A stretch of DNA of 64,000 nucleotides from Malurus cyaneus samueli (Eukaryota; Chordata; Aves; Passeriformes; Maluridae). The position numbers and the translations under genes were made by a program. Shown piece after piece: positions 33,726 to 46,940 of the stretch. Within the stretch, counting starts at the first letter, position 1. Each line of letters begins with the position of its first letter. The notes beneath the pieces are model-generated. The model made no database searches, had not been told where the DNA came from, and worked only from the letters and a program-made list of their open reading frames with translations. Location: NCBI GenBank assembly GCA_009741485.1, contig CM019214.1, positions 50,866,863 to 50,930,862 of the forward strand, in the 5' to 3' direction.

Positions 33726-35220
33726 ATTATCCTTAACAGGGAATAATCACAATTCTTTCCAATATATTGAGAAAATCCTTTGGAAACCTTTGCTGCAGTT
33801 TGTAAACTGCAGTCCTTCTTGAATATTATGAGTTGGAGCACTAATGGAGTTGGAGCCTAGGAGTGGTAATTATATTTTTTCTTTTCCATATTTTTTTTGT
33901 CTTTCTTTTTCTTCTTCCAATTCCTTCTTCTTGAAGTTTGAGCAACTTAAAATTGCATGGGTTGAAGTTTGCTAAGTGGAAAGGGCTTAGAATTTGTTAA
34001 GTTAATGCTTTGTGAAGTGCTCTATATTGATTGAATGGTGCTTTAAAAGTTTGCCTTAGTTCTCTGGTTTTCTGAAGTTTGCCAGTAAAATTTTTGTTGT
34101 CTTGACCTCTTGGGGAATATATTGGTGATATTCTTGTTGATATATTCACATATGCACCCACAGTGCATTTGACTTGGGGTACATAAGAGAACATTAAACC
34201 CTTTTAAGAGATTCATTGGGTGAAATCTGGGGCCTTGCACTTTTGTCACTCAACATTTCTGTTCTAGGAACCATTAAAAGACAAATTGCATAATCTGAGC
34301 CTTCCTTTTTAGTTAATATCTTTATTTCTGTGAGATGATATGTGGAATATGCAATGATCTTTGTAACTCATTCACGAATTCTCCATCTTTTCTAGGAAAT
34401 ATCAATCCTGAGTGAATTATTTTTAAAAAAATCACAAAAAATAACAACAAAACCCAATCAAATAGAACACCACTATAGATAATTAGTGATCACACTCAAT
34501 CTCAATGCAGTTTTTCCAAACCTAATTGGTCCTTTGAAACTTCAGATAAATTACCTGGCTCACCATAAAGTCAGTATAATTATGATACACCTATTCAAAA
34601 TATCTTACATACTATCAGGTTTTTATTTAGTTATTTTCCTTGACCACAAGGATCTGTTTTAACTGCAAAGTTTCAACCCTTTTTAAAATATGTCTTGCCT
34701 CTATTAAATATGAATTTTCTCTGTCTCTGAATTTATATTTAGGCTTACAGGTCAGGCCAATTTTGGAATTTCTACACAGAACATACTGAGAAATAGCAAG
34801 AGATCTAGCTATTTTGTATTAATTTCTTCAATAAATCATTAAAATATAGATATAAAAAACAAATTACAAAACAACTAAAAGTCACATTGTTAGAGTAAGG
34901 CTGCATGCAACACATACTGTATTTTTAAAACTTCCTAGATACATAACTTCCATTCCTTTGATTTCATTATTACCAACTTGCAGTGGGAATCCATATTGTC
35001 TGAAGCATAGTGTAGAATGAAATAAATAATCAGCTCTTCTATGTTTTTTTATGAGTAATGGCATCTGCTTAAGGAAAAAAAAAAAGCAAAAAGCTTTTTA
35101 GCTCACATAGTCCATGCCAGATGGTCTGCTGAACACACTAATTCCTTGCCTCCCAGGAAATCCTAATTACTGATTTAAAAGAAGTAATTTAGGTAATTTC
35201 ACAATGGTTTTATTTGACAT

Positions 35221-35260
<40 letters not shown>

Positions 35261-36949
35261 AATAATAAGAACAAAATATTTATGTGAGAGGTACATTTTC
35301 ATAATTTAGTTTTTGTGTGCAACACTGATTATTCTGGATCTCTACACAAACAAAATCCCTTGATTATATGGCACTGAAAATTGTTGTGTTTTACTAAATC
35401 CTACTTTCATTCCAGTGTTTTCTTCAGTCTTATGTATTGTTTGCCTCTGTGCTAGCTAGTAATTTTACATTGAATTCCATATGGACCTCATGGAATAAAA
35501 TTGCAAATTTAGCCACTTTATTGAAAAGAGATAAAAAAGGACAGATTTCTCACCAAAAGAATAAAAGCCTGATGTTACTTTATGGAAGAGTACTGTAAAT
35601 TCTGAAGCAATTTCAGAGGAAATAAAATTATTTTGAAGGGATAATAAAACTTGTATACTTCATGATTTGTTATATCTTGTCAACTAAAACGAACATTCAC
35701 ACTAATTACATCTCCTGTGTCCATACCCATCAGTGACTGGTATTGGTGAAATACCACATTGGACATAATAGACTTTGCAAATCAATCTCATATCTGTCCA
35801 TATTGCACTCAGCTCTTTCTTACATGCATATTGTGCAGTCATGTAGGCCTGCATTTTATAGTCAGGATAAATTTATTTTATCCTTTTACACTGTCCTGAC
35901 TAAAGCAATGGTCCCAGATGCACATTTAAGAATCTCTGTCTAAAAGGAATCTAATTCCACTTGTGCATAGACACACCAATTTCCCAGAGTTTTTCTAAAT
36001 CAGGCTGGAAATTGTAAGCTAAGTAACTGACTACTTAGAATAAAAAGGAGATTGGAACTTCCATATATTTATCTTGCAATTTTATGCACCAGAAAAATCT
36101 AAAGGTATTAGATGACAAGTATTGCTCTGAAACTAAAACATATTTCCTCTGTAAAAGATCTAACTCAAACCACATGGGTTTGTTTTGCCTTAGTTTGTTG
36201 GGTTTATGGTTTTATTTAAAGATCCCACAGGACAGTAAATTTTACTAGGACATCATTAGGGGTGGGGAAAAGAGATTGATCTGAAAAAATGTCAGTGTCT
36301 GATGTGATATAGCTACTTAGGGTATATCTGTATTATTTTGAAGATCTTCCTTCTACCCTTCCCCCTGCTAAGAAAATTAAAAACCAACAAATGATGCATA
36401 CATGAATTAAGAAAAACACTCATGCCAAATAAGACAAAGAAACTTTTTAAACTCACAGTGTTTAATAACTTCACACTTGGGTTTTAGTTTTTATAGGCAC
36501 TTGCTTGTTTTAAATCACGCTAACTGGCTCCTTGTCAGATGAAGCCTTCTAATGAATCTGGCAATAGTTACCTTCCAGAACTGTTTCCAAAAAGTAGCAT
36601 GGATAATTTTTTTCTCAGTAATGAATAATCCTTCATCAAGAAAGGACAACTAATAAGGCACACAGTTAAACATACAGAACCTCCATAACTTTTTACATGT
36701 TATCTTGCTGAATATAACTTATGTTCATCAAAAAAACACTGCAACAGTTTGGAGATTTCTGTGTTTCTACTAATAACCAATCTCCAAACCAAATTGTAGA
36801 TGATACTGTGGTGTGCTATCTGCCTTAAAGCAGAACTACAAGATATTCTAGGCTTTCCCTGAAGCATTTGCTGACCTTGAGAACAAAAACCTCCTATGGT
36901 GCAAAGTACTGTTATTTCATATTGCACAATGTGGATGAGAACTAGATCT
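33726..36949. other. AT-rich non-coding spacer
   Basis: About 3.2 kb with no gene recognised. It holds a 32-A run at 35,224-35,255. Confidence 0.55.
35224..35255. repeat. poly(A) run, 32 A
   Basis: Uninterrupted run of 32 A. No poly(A) signal lies in the 40 bases upstream. Confidence 0.9.
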
Positions 36950-37135
36950 GGCTGCTCCTACCAAAGATGACAAAAAATATTTCTATAAGTGTATAAGCAA
37001 CAAAAACAGGGTTAAGTAGAATCTCAGTCCTTTATTGGATGTGGGGGGAAACATACTGCCAAAGGATGAGGAAGAGGTTGTACTTCATGCTTTCTTTGCC
37101 TCGGTTTTAAAAGACCAGTTGTTCTCTGGAACATA
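36950..37135 (+). mobile_element. CR1 LINE, internal ORF2 fragment
   Basis: The plus strand encodes a stretch upstream of the CR1 reverse-transcriptase core: FYKCISNKNRVK, then a stop, NLSPLLDVGG, and LPKDEEEVVLHAFFASVLK. The family equivalent is FFKYI..K.....VGPLL, with EKAEVLNAFFASVF. TCTTTGCCTCGGTTTT and AGACCAGTTGTTCTCTGG match CR1 at DNA level. Both flanks are unrelated sequence, and the CR1 3' end is missing, as in the copy at 18.5 kb. Confidence 0.75.
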
Positions 37136-40100
37136 AAAAATCATATTTTTCACGGAAAGTCTTTATGGATTGTGGCAACAATTGATGGCAAAGCAGCAAC
37201 ACCAGTGAGTATATCTGAATAATAATGAAGTACCTCACTGAGCTCTATGCCTCCTTCAGAACATATATGGTTTTCTATGGGACAGCAGTGGTAAACATGA
37301 GAACAGTTGTCTTTTGCACAAAATTGATCCTGTACACGTTTGTGCATGCGTATGACCTGACCCATTTTCTCCTCACCAAGTGAGAAGTTTTTTTAAAAGT
37401 TCCACAGTTCAGCAAGGAGTGACAAAGACAGCTCACACGAGGAGAATATTGGTTTCGGATTCTTTTCAATTTGGCTCTTATCTGTTGGGTAAGGTGCAAG
37501 ATGCCAGCTGGTAAAATTTTATTTCAAAAGTAGATAAATTTCCTCTAGACAGATGCCGATCCTATAAACTTGTGTTCTGGGTGTGCAGGGGCTGGAGGGA
37601 TGAAACCTCATGGATCATGACTCTTGGAGACACTTACCAGGAGTCTGTTCAAGGGGCAGGCTGCCCTGATTACCCACTTGACACTGATGGCAAATAACCC
37701 AGCCTTGTGCTTTCAGCTTTGCCACCTCGCAGTAACTTGCCTAGGGACACAGTCACAGGAGGCAGCTGGCAGGCAGATGAGTAATGAATACATCTCTGGT
37801 CTTATGTTAAAAGGTTTTGCCTGAAAGGAGGTAGAAATACTCATGGGAAGCATTCCTTGCTAAGACTTTTGACGAGTAAATAACCATCCTCTTCTAAGAA
37901 TTTTTATATGTGGACATCAGAAATGCCATGCACTTTGCTCCAGGCTGGAGAATCCACTGACTTAGTAGTCGTCACAGACTTTTCTTGCACACATTCTCAA
38001 AGAGGTTTTGAACTGAGTAAGGAAAATGAGCTTTCTGATGTGTTATTAGGGATAATCAAAGGGATCTCACCATATAGACTATGGTAGTAGCACACAAAAG
38101 AGAAGTTTCAGATTTGAATGACAATCATAGGCATGTTTCCAGATGAACCTCAGCTAATTTAGAATCAGGGTAGAAGCTGCCAAAATAAAACAGATTGTTT
38201 TCCTGAATTGATCAATCTATAATAAATTTCCACCTGGTTAAAAGACCAATAAGTCAAGGGAGAGAGCCTCTTAAGTTTTATTAACTTGCTTGAGAATGAA
38301 CTCTTGTAGTGATAGAGCAGAAGATACTGGCAGATAACAATTCATCCTGTTTGCTATACTATTTTTTTTTCACAGCTAGAAGGTTTGGCTCAATAAAATA
38401 TGAGGAGGGGAAAGAGGCAGGACTGCAATTCATCACAGACAAGCAATAATAAGAAGCATGTTGCATGTTTGCAAGTTGCATGTGTAAACTTACACAAAAA
38501 GGAAGGCAGTTTCGTCGTAATTATTTATTTATTCACCCTTTCATCATTTGTAGGGAACCATTCAAAAATTGTCTTCATTAATTTGTTTTTTCTCTTAAGC
38601 TACCTGAATGACATTTTTCCTTTTTCTCATCTTCTTAGCAAACATTTAAACAATTTGGGCATACACAACTTCATGGGACCTGATGAGGCAGAAAAAAAAG
38701 ACAAAGGACATAAATTCTACTTAATGTAAAAGAAATCTTTTGTACTCTGGTGATGGTGACATTATGGAAAAGAATGCTCAGAGACATGGAAAATTCATCC
38801 TTGGAGATAAGCAGATGGCAAACAACCTGTACTAGTTTATCTTGATTTGAATGGACATGTTGATGAATGGTGATCTCCAGCGATTCTGGGATTCTGAGAA
38901 AGCTAACATGTCTTTAATAGGTGGAAGGTTAAGGAAAAAAATCACTAAAAAAAAAAATAGCCTTCTCTTTCAGCTGAGAATACTTTCAAGTATTGAAATA
39001 ATTCTATACAGAAGAAAAGTTAGAATATTAATGTGCAAATAATTAAATTGGAGAAAGTTGATGACTTATAAATTAATTTACTGAACCACACCACATTTAT
39101 TCAAATCTTTCTCCTTTACTTTAAAAGAATGTGCTATTTTACATAGGAGAAAAGAAATCCATCCTTTTCACTAAGGCTTTTAGAAGGTATACTTATTAGA
39201 ATACTGGAGAAAGGACAGAGTTTTAAGACAAGATCCCAGTGGCAGCTGCGATCCAGTCTGCTGAACTTAGAAATCTGTTATGCCAAAATTTTGATGGGAG
39301 AGAAAGAGCTTCATAAAATTCGTAGTGGAATACATGGAGAGAGTCAGATGCCTGTGAAAGGCTGTAAAGCAAGTGTCGTATAGTGAAAATTATTTCTGTA
39401 TTTGGAAGAGACATGCTACAGCTTTTTCCTGACTGGAAATAAAAATGTCAGCCATTAAATACATTGTTTTGAATGTTCATTTTTAAGTCAAAACTCAAGT
39501 TTAACCATGAGTAGATTATTTCAGTTTGCCAGAACTCTCTTTAAATACTCTGATCCATTTATACAAAAAACATGAAGTTTCAGCTACCTTTTTTCTTTTG
39601 TTTTCCCTTGCAAAAAAAAGTTAAATCTTCCAGATTTATCCCTAATAATGACCAAATTTTGAGCAATTCAAGCACAGATTTTAAATTTTTCTAGTTATTT
39701 TTCATAAATTACATGTTTCTATCCAAAATTTTACAAGAGCCATTTCTGCTTTATGACTACATGATTTGTAGAAAAAATGAGACAGAAAAAAGTGTCCTGG
39801 AGATTATTTCATGGGTTCATAATCTTTCTGTCTTTGAAGAATAGGAATAGGATCTTGTAAAATGACTTTTCAATTATGTAAATATTTCATTTTTCTTCTT
39901 GTTATCAAAATGGTATTAAAATCAATAACTAGGAAGAATTTGACATCACAGCTACCTTTAAAAAGAGATTAAAGTTTTCACTATAAATGTGCAGTCTGAC
40001 AAAAGGATAGTTTCTACATACAATGTGTAAATGTTCTATGCAAGTCATAATCTTAGAGCAAATATATCCAGGAGGAAGAACGGAGTTTAAGAAACAACAG

Positions 40101-41649
40101 CAGAAAATCCTAAACAGGAAAACAGTAATCATGAACTGTAGAAGCATACAGAGGATGTTCAGAGGAAAGATATACGAAGTGCCATGATCAAGGTGAAAAG
40201 CAATTCCAGAAGAGCAGGAAAGCCCTTGGTTTAAGAAAAAGACCTGTTGACCAGTGGAATTTCAATTTCCTTGGCAATTCAACCAAGGATATCCATTCTG
40301 CAATCACTAAAGCAGCATTTACACACTTCAAGGTGCAATAAGACTGCTTCTTTACTGTTCAATGAACAACAGGATCAGTGGCAAACGGAGAAATCATCTT
40401 AGGAAATGGACTCAGTGTAATAAAATGCTAGGAGATGGTGAACATTTAAGGTCTGCTGATCTCATAAAGTCAAAAATACTCTGGAGACTATGGTGCATAT
40501 AAAAAGCTGGAGCTACTAAGTGTATGGGACTCCATAAAGTAGTCTAAAGAAAATGCACCTTTACTCTTAAATGGTTAAATTAGAATCCATTACTATCAAT
40601 CGAATGTAGACAACTTTATTGCCTAAGAAATAGTTGAAAGAGATTGTAGCCAGTGTTTGCAATAAAATTCTATCCTGGTTGGAATGCCGGATGAATACAA
40701 ATTTCAAGAGACTTGAATACAAGAGCAGACAGATTTTAAAACATATAAATTTTTGTGTTTTTTTCTTTTTTTTCCCCCCATGCACACATTCAATCCATAC
40801 TATTCCACATGTGCTGAAAACAGGATATTTGGTCCTAAACAGTCTTAATATATTTTTTATTACTTCCTTAAAAAGAGAACCATTTTGAAACTGTTAGGTT
40901 ATACGAATAACGGTTCAAGAAGAATCCACAAACAACAAGGAACACAGAAGCAAAATAGCAATATTCTAATCAGAGAGACAAGTCACCACCCTGGCTCCTC
41001 TGCCAGATGTTCCAGGAGAGCCACAGCCTCATGGACTGGGAGAAAAACTTATTATCATGAGTCAGCAGGAATGGCTCTCCAGAGAGCCCTGCAGACTGGG
41101 CGGAATTACTGCCTAATGTTACAGGGCTAATGTTGGCACACGAGGGGAAAAACCAAAAGAGGGAAAGGGAGGGATTCAGATGGTTTGGAGAGAAAGTAAA
41201 ATAGAGGAAAAATACAACAAGTGGGGTCAGTCATGCTGACAGAGGCTGACAGATGCTGATCAGTTTGCTGGTAAGGCCATGTCATGCATCCAGTCCCTGC
41301 ACTGTGCCACTGTATCCTGTTTCCTCATTGAACTCTGCGTGTATTTTCTGACTGCTCTGCAGAGCCAGTGGGATCTGGTGGGGTCGATTGAGAAATCTGT
41401 TTGCACACACATGTGTGTGTATGAACATATCTGTGTGTGAGTAACTGAAAACCAGAGTGTCCAAGGGCCATCTGCAGGGCAGGCTGAGTGTCGAAGGCCA
41501 ATTGCTGGCCTTTGCCTGGATCAGCCACAGGGAAAAAAGATGTTGCTGTAATTCCTGGAGCACATGTATGTTTATGTGAGCACCATGACTTCTGTCTGTG
41601 CTTACCCTTGTGGCCAGGTGTGTGAATACGTATAAATGTATTCTACATA
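37136..41649. other. AT-rich non-coding spacer
   Basis: About 4.5 kb without a recognised gene or repeat. The part at about 40,985-41,110 is less AT-rich and open in one frame but has no recognisable motif. A short CA/TG repeat lies near 41,403-41,440. Confidence 0.5.
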
Positions 41650-41762
41650 TTGTGATCCTTGGGGGTGTCCTGTGGAGGGCCAGGACTTGGACTTTGATGA
41701 TCCTTGCTGGAGCCTTCCAACTCAGGATATTCTATGATTCTGTGATTTTATGATTTTATGTG
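41650..41762 (+). mobile_element. CR1 LINE, 3' end only
   Basis: GATCCTTGGGGGTGTCC leads to GGGCCAGGACTTGGAC, TGATGATCC, CCTTCCAACTCAGGATATTC and the terminal TATGATTCTGTGATTTTATG repeats. This is the CR1 3' UTR and tail, with the octamer-like repeat that ends all CR1 copies. Only about 110 bases were inserted, the usual severe 5' truncation. There is no coding content. Confidence 0.92.
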
Positions 41763-44389
41763 TGTTTGCCTCTGTGACTGTTGGGAAGGTGTGCTCAGCC
41801 TCACTTCTAGCTGGAGCTGGGAAGTGGGAGCTGCACCAGCAGTGCCTCCATCAAGCTATTAATTCAGCAACTCCCCACAAAAACAAACCCCAAAATATAA
41901 ATATTACAAACATCCAGATGTTGTGGTGTTATTTATGGTAAAATTAAAACTCATATTCAGGAATACCTATATCTGAAGGGCTAGCTGGTTGTGCAGAAAG
42001 AAATGAGGTTTTTGTGTTTCAAAACAAGGTATTTCCACTAATTGTAAGTTATAAACTGTGAATCACAAAAGGTATGATCAGCAAAAATCAGTTCTACGTG
42101 TCCCTGAAGCATATACAGTATCAAGTAATGCATATTTCAGACTGTTTATTTGAAATTCACTCAGAATCTATAATTTTATCTATGCAAGTTTAGGGATGAC
42201 CTCTACAGATTTTTCCAATTATTTTCTAGCCTAGTAACTTTTTTTTCTAGAGCTGACACAGAGTCAGAATCATAGAATTATCACTTTCAAAATCAAGCTT
42301 CTATAAATCTTGATTTAAATACAATCTGTGTAAAATAACTGAAGCCAATGAAAATATAAAATGAGACCAAGGCTTAGTCAAACTTTCAAGTACCTATCAC
42401 TGACTGTGGTAGTACAGAGAAAGGAAAAACATCCAAAGATCCTCAAGTTTTGGTTGCATTTGCAAGGGCAGATTCTGTTGTTGCTGCTCCAGAATACCAA
42501 TTATACTTCATGTAGAAATCCATATGTTGAATAGTGGGGTATTTTTTGGCAGTGGGTGGAGAAGGGTATGGTTTGTTGATATTTTCAAAAGAAAATACTC
42601 TTTAAAACAGAGTCTTATTTAAAGAAGAATGTCCTCTGAACAGAGAAGAGATAGTATGTTGGATACCTTCGGTTTCCCTTGAATTAACCTTTTCCATGTG
42701 TGAAACTGAACTAAAATATGCTGACAGTACATGTAGTACCATAATAACAAAGAAAAGGAAATGGATGGTAAAAGTTTGGCTTTTAATAATATCAGGATTA
42801 GTCACCTCTCTGAGATAAACCACTAAATTAAGAGGAACCTTGAAAAAAACATAACGCCATCTCAAGCAAAGCTATTTATGGCATTTTTTTGGCTCCTAAA
42901 TTAAATTTTAATTTTTCATTCCTTAGGCATCTTCCTTTCAAGTTTCTATAAATCTTCATTTCCATTTTTTGTATCCTTTAGATATTCTTCCCTTCCTTTC
43001 TCTTTCTTCTTGGGTTGTTACACTTTCCTCTATCCTACCTGTTCAGCCTTTCACAATCTTGTTCTTTGTGCCTCAAGAGTTTGTGTTAGCCTTTCCCTCC
43101 TCACTCTGTGTTATAATTTATTCAGTTACTTCCAGACTCTCTTGAAAAATCCTCCCAATGTGAATGCTTCTGTCCTTCCATTGTCTCTGTTACCTGTAAA
43201 ACGTTCTCAACCTGACTGCAGAGTAACAACTCAGGAATGACCATAGAAATTTTACAGCAGTGATATAACTACATGGTTTAAATGGAAAATTCTTAAGGAG
43301 TAGAAATTTTGGCTTCAAACTAATAAGAAAATATAATTTTGCATTTAAATATAGTAGGAAAGAAAATTTTCATCTTGATTTAACTGGCAGCTTAAAAAAC
43401 AATTTACAAGCTCTTAATTTTGTATCATAGAATAACCAAATAGTGGGACATAATTTGAGAAGCTCAGAAATACAGTGAAGAATGCATGCTCAGTGTAGCT
43501 TGATTAGAAGGATTTAATATTTGTTGGTTTTTAAATGCAATTTTTACTTAATGATAAGTTGATGACGTATAAACCAGCCAATGTAAGAATTTTACTAAGA
43601 AGTCTTTGGAATTACTGCAGCATCAGAATGGTTTAATTCCTACATTACTGAGTGCATTAACACTTTCACTTGCTAAAGTGGTACAGTTGCAATAATTCTG
43701 CACATGTGTAAATTAAATCTGTGTAAATTAAAGCATGTGTGCAGCTCCATGATTTCTATGTCTGGTTCATTAATAGCTGGTTATACTATGTGTGTGTCTA
43801 TCTTGTTTCTGCTGCTCTAAGTCTTTAAAATTTAGGGTATTTATCATAAAAGTTTTTAAAATGTTGTTATATAAACAGAGCAAAAATTGTCTATTTTGAA
43901 GCACAGCATGCCATCTAGTGGATTTACCTTGCAAACAGCACAGCAGTTAGCAGAACCAAAAAATTAGCGGTAAAAAAAACCTAATCATCTCTTCTCCTGA
44001 GCTGAGCTGCATTGTCCCACTGTCCATTCATGTTTTGATTCATGAACACCTGTCATATTTTTGGATGTGCATTCCCAACTAAACCTAGCTAGATATTTGA
44101 GATGGCATTTGAGCACTTGCTATAATTTATTCAAATAAATTGAAATTGAGCAGAACTATTTTGAAAGCTGTGCATGAAATAGTAGGGTGTCTTTCATTAA
44201 AGCTAACTTTCAACAGCAGAAGTCAAAGAATTAAATCTGAAGAGAAAATTTGTTAACTAAGTGGGTATTTTGATTTTTCACATGACAACTAAGTCATGAC
44301 CTTCTCCTCTAGCAGCTAATAGTGTTTCATGTTCTGAAAGCTTTCTGTTGAGGTGAGTTCATCAGCCATCCTCACACTGCTGAGTTAAT
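41763..44389. other. AT-rich non-coding spacer
   Basis: No gene recognised. The 42,920-43,230 part is pyrimidine-rich. Isolated ATCATAGAAT words at about 42,268 and TCATAGAAT at 43,426 may be CR1 tail remnants but have no supporting sequence. Confidence 0.5.
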
Positions 44390-44720
44390 TCATGAGCATT
44401 AATGTGTGTCCAGGCGGGATAGCATGCAACTGTCTGTCTAACCAGTGCCTAACAGGAAGGGAGAAGGAGAGAGGGCTGCATTTCTTGCCCTTGCTCCCAA
44501 AGCCACACAGGGGCAGGGCTGAAATCTCACTTTCTGCACGGTGGGGTTTAAAAGGACTGAGGCTAATTGTGAAATTGCACCCAGAGGCAAGCTGGCTGAT
44601 GAGCAGCACCGTTCCTCTCAGACATTCCCACTGCTGGCTCTGCTGCGCTTTGAATTCAGGGCCTGCAGTTTCCCATGCCTCTTACGGGCTCTCAGAAGAT
44701 TGAAAGCTTTTCTGAGGTTG
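44390..44720. other. GC-richer island, open on both strands, unidentified
   Basis: About 330 bases stand out as around half GC in an AT-rich setting, with a 103-codon plus-strand frame at 44,392-44,703 and overlapping frames on both strands. No protein family is recognised. A TTTAAAAGGAC TATA-like word occurs at about 44,546. It could be an exon, a regulatory island or an old retrocopy. Confidence 0.35.
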
Positions 44721-44959
44721 CAAAATCTCACCTTGGTTCCCAGCTTCTGCTAAGATTCAAGATTATCCAAGAGTTATGCAAAATATTCAAATGAATTATG
44801 GAGGCATTCCCATCCCCAATTTTTAACACTAGTGTTTATACACTAATGACTGGGTCACTACAAACTCCTAAATGCAGTGAAATTCACCAGGAGGAAGTAA
44901 GCATTTTTCAAAGGAATGTCAACTATTCACTATGAACTTGAGAATTCTTGAAGGACAAG

Positions 44960-45060
44960 TGGATTTCCAAAGCAGGAGAGGAAGAACAGAGATACAGAAA
45001 GACAGAGACACACAGAGACACGCGCACAGAAAAATACAGACACAGACAGAGAGAAAGAGG
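44960..45060. repeat. purine-rich ACAG/AGAC simple repeat
   Basis: About 100 bases of degenerate AGACAGAGACACACAG-type repeats with almost no T on the plus strand. The frames crossing it are repeat artefacts. Confidence 0.8.
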
Positions 45061-45200
45061 GAATAAGCTTCCTGATCTTGTAGTCCAATCTCAGTTCCCA
45101 GAAGTGTACTGGAAAATCAACAACAGATCCATCTATAGCCTTTGGAAAAATCAAAGACAGTGTTCAGAACAAATCGCTTTGGAGCAATGCAATTTGGAAA

Positions 45201-45203
<3 letters not shown>

Positions 45204-45231
<28 letters not shown>
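45204..45231. repeat. poly(A) run, 28 A
   Basis: Uninterrupted run of 28 A, no AATAAA upstream. Shorter A runs follow at 45,743-45,760 (18) and 46,084-46,100 (17). Confidence 0.9.
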
Positions 45232-46547
45232 CAGGTTTCAAGGAGTAGAACTCACTCTCTCTTTCTAACTTTTAACATTGGCTCAGATGACCTTACAATA
45301 ACACTTAAGACACTTTGCACAAAGAGAAAAAGTGATAGAGTAGGAGCAAAGCTGGCTAGAAAACTGTACACACTGACTAAATCAGAGGTTAACCATCAAA
45401 ATGACAGACAGTTTTGATCAGGGTCCTTCAGCATGTTTTTGACAGTTTCTAATCTGAACATAAATCAGTTGTCAAAGTGCAGCAGAACAGGGGGGCAAGT
45501 GCTGAGATTTATAAACAGGAATGTTGCTTGTAAGACTGAAAGGGGGAAAAAAGGTTCCACTTTGCTCATAAACCAGAGAGAATGTAACAAAAATGTGCAG
45601 AAGTGCAGGAAACATGACCTACAAAGGATGACTGTAGGTATGAGCACTGTTTAGTCTGTAGAAGACTAAGGGCATAGTCTTTGTATGAATAACGGTTGTT
45701 GTTGCAGGAAGAAGGGAATAATTTATTCTTGGAGTCCACGGGAAAAAAAAAAAAAAAAAACCCAAACACATTTCCATTACAGGAGGTTCTTAGGTCAGAT
45801 TTGACAAATATTTGGTATGAACAGTTTGGACAGAGTTAATTTGAAAGTAAAGGAATCAGGCTATATGACTCTCGAAGTTAATTCCGGTTATAATTTTTGT
45901 GACTGTAAGTGCAGACATATTGACCTAACTATGAAGCATATTTCCTGTGTCCAGGACTAAAATTCCCAGAGGTATCTGACAAAAGTTAAAGTATTTTCTG
46001 TTTCTGAATCTGTTGGAAATTTCAGGAAGAAATCAAGACTCTATTCCTTTTTTAATTCCCCCTCCCCCAAGGAAACACTGAGGAAAAAAAAAAAAAAAAA
46101 GGAAACTTCTGAATTGTACAGTGACTGTCTCTTTATACCTCATTTGACATTAAGAACATTTACTTAAAGTTAAGGACATACAATATTTTTATAAATATTT
46201 TATGAATATTTCTAACTCTTAGACTCCTGGTATCAGTTATGAACAAATAATAACTTTGTTTTTGAAATAATAGTTTTGGAATAAATTGTCAATTTTTGTC
46301 CTTCCTCTCCCATGCCAATTCTCTTTTTTTATGAGTATAAAATATGACAGAATGAATAAAAGAACTGAGAATGCAAAAAATAGAAAGGGAATTGTGAAAG
46401 ACGAAAAAAAGTAAGGTAAGAATTCAGATAGGGCTACTTGCTTCTCAGAATTTCTGAGCAGACACTTTCATGATAGAAATCTAGACACTAAACACCACTT
46501 TTCCTACAAAAAGGATGGTCTCAAAATTATACCAAGTTCTGGTTTAA
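45232..46547. other. AT-rich non-coding spacer
   Basis: Two A runs and no recognised gene or transposon. Confidence 0.5.
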
Positions 46548-46940
46548 TTAGTTTCCTGGATCTATAAAGTCCCAGCAGTGTCTGTGTGGATGCTGAGAGT
46601 GATGCTCAGCTCCTGTGGGGCAGGGTCTGGAGTGCTGGAGGTTCCCGGGAGTTCCATCAGATTGGAGCATGGCATCCATGTCCTGTCCCATCACCCTGTC
46701 CAGGAGCAGAGGGCTATCAGGCATCTTCTTGGGGTAGGGATAGACCAAGACCAGGCTGAAGGTGAGCCTGCCCTTGGGCCCAGCTTGGCAGGGCCGTGGG
46801 ACAGGGCTGTGGAAGAAGCTGATGGCATTGGGGGGTGGCGTGGGATCCTGGGTTGTGGACAGGGGAGCAGGAGCCCTACAAGAAACTGGAAATGAACAAT
46901 CAAGACTTTCAGTAATGTAGGGCCTTGAAAATGACCTCAA
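46548..46940 (-). CDS. unidentified open frame in a GC-rich island (doubtful)
   Basis: A 130-codon minus-strand frame coincides with a block clearly richer in GC than its surroundings (about 46,565-46,880). The product would be proline-rich (SCRAPAPLS, DPTPPPNAIS), followed by FSLVLVYPYPKKMPDSPLLL and a short tail. I recognise no family, signal peptide or membrane segment. On the minus strand a pyrimidine-bearing TTGTTCATTTCCAG, acceptor-like, precedes the GC-rich part, but no GT donor follows and the frame ends at a stop. An opposite-strand frame of 105 codons also spans it, as expected when GC is high. It could be a last exon, an old retrocopied coding piece or chance. I doubt it is a functional gene. 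Confidence 0.2.
   Translation of the reverse strand: MRSFSRPYITESLDCSFPVSCRAPAPLSTTQDPTPPPNAISFFHSPVPRPCQAGPKGRLTFSLVLVYPYPKKMPDSPLLLDRVMGQDMDAMLQSDGTPGNLQHSRPCPTGAEHHSQHPHRHCWDFIDPGN

Noticed and set aside
37136..37500. Possible continuation of the CR1 fragment and frames with cysteine/histidine residues
   Set aside because: No CR1 words after about 37,135, and the Cys/His spacing fits no zinc-finger pattern.
42260..42300. ATCATAGAAT word like a CR1 tail (also at 43,426)
   Set aside because: Single short word with no neighbouring CR1 3' UTR sequence; chance is likely in AT-rich DNA.
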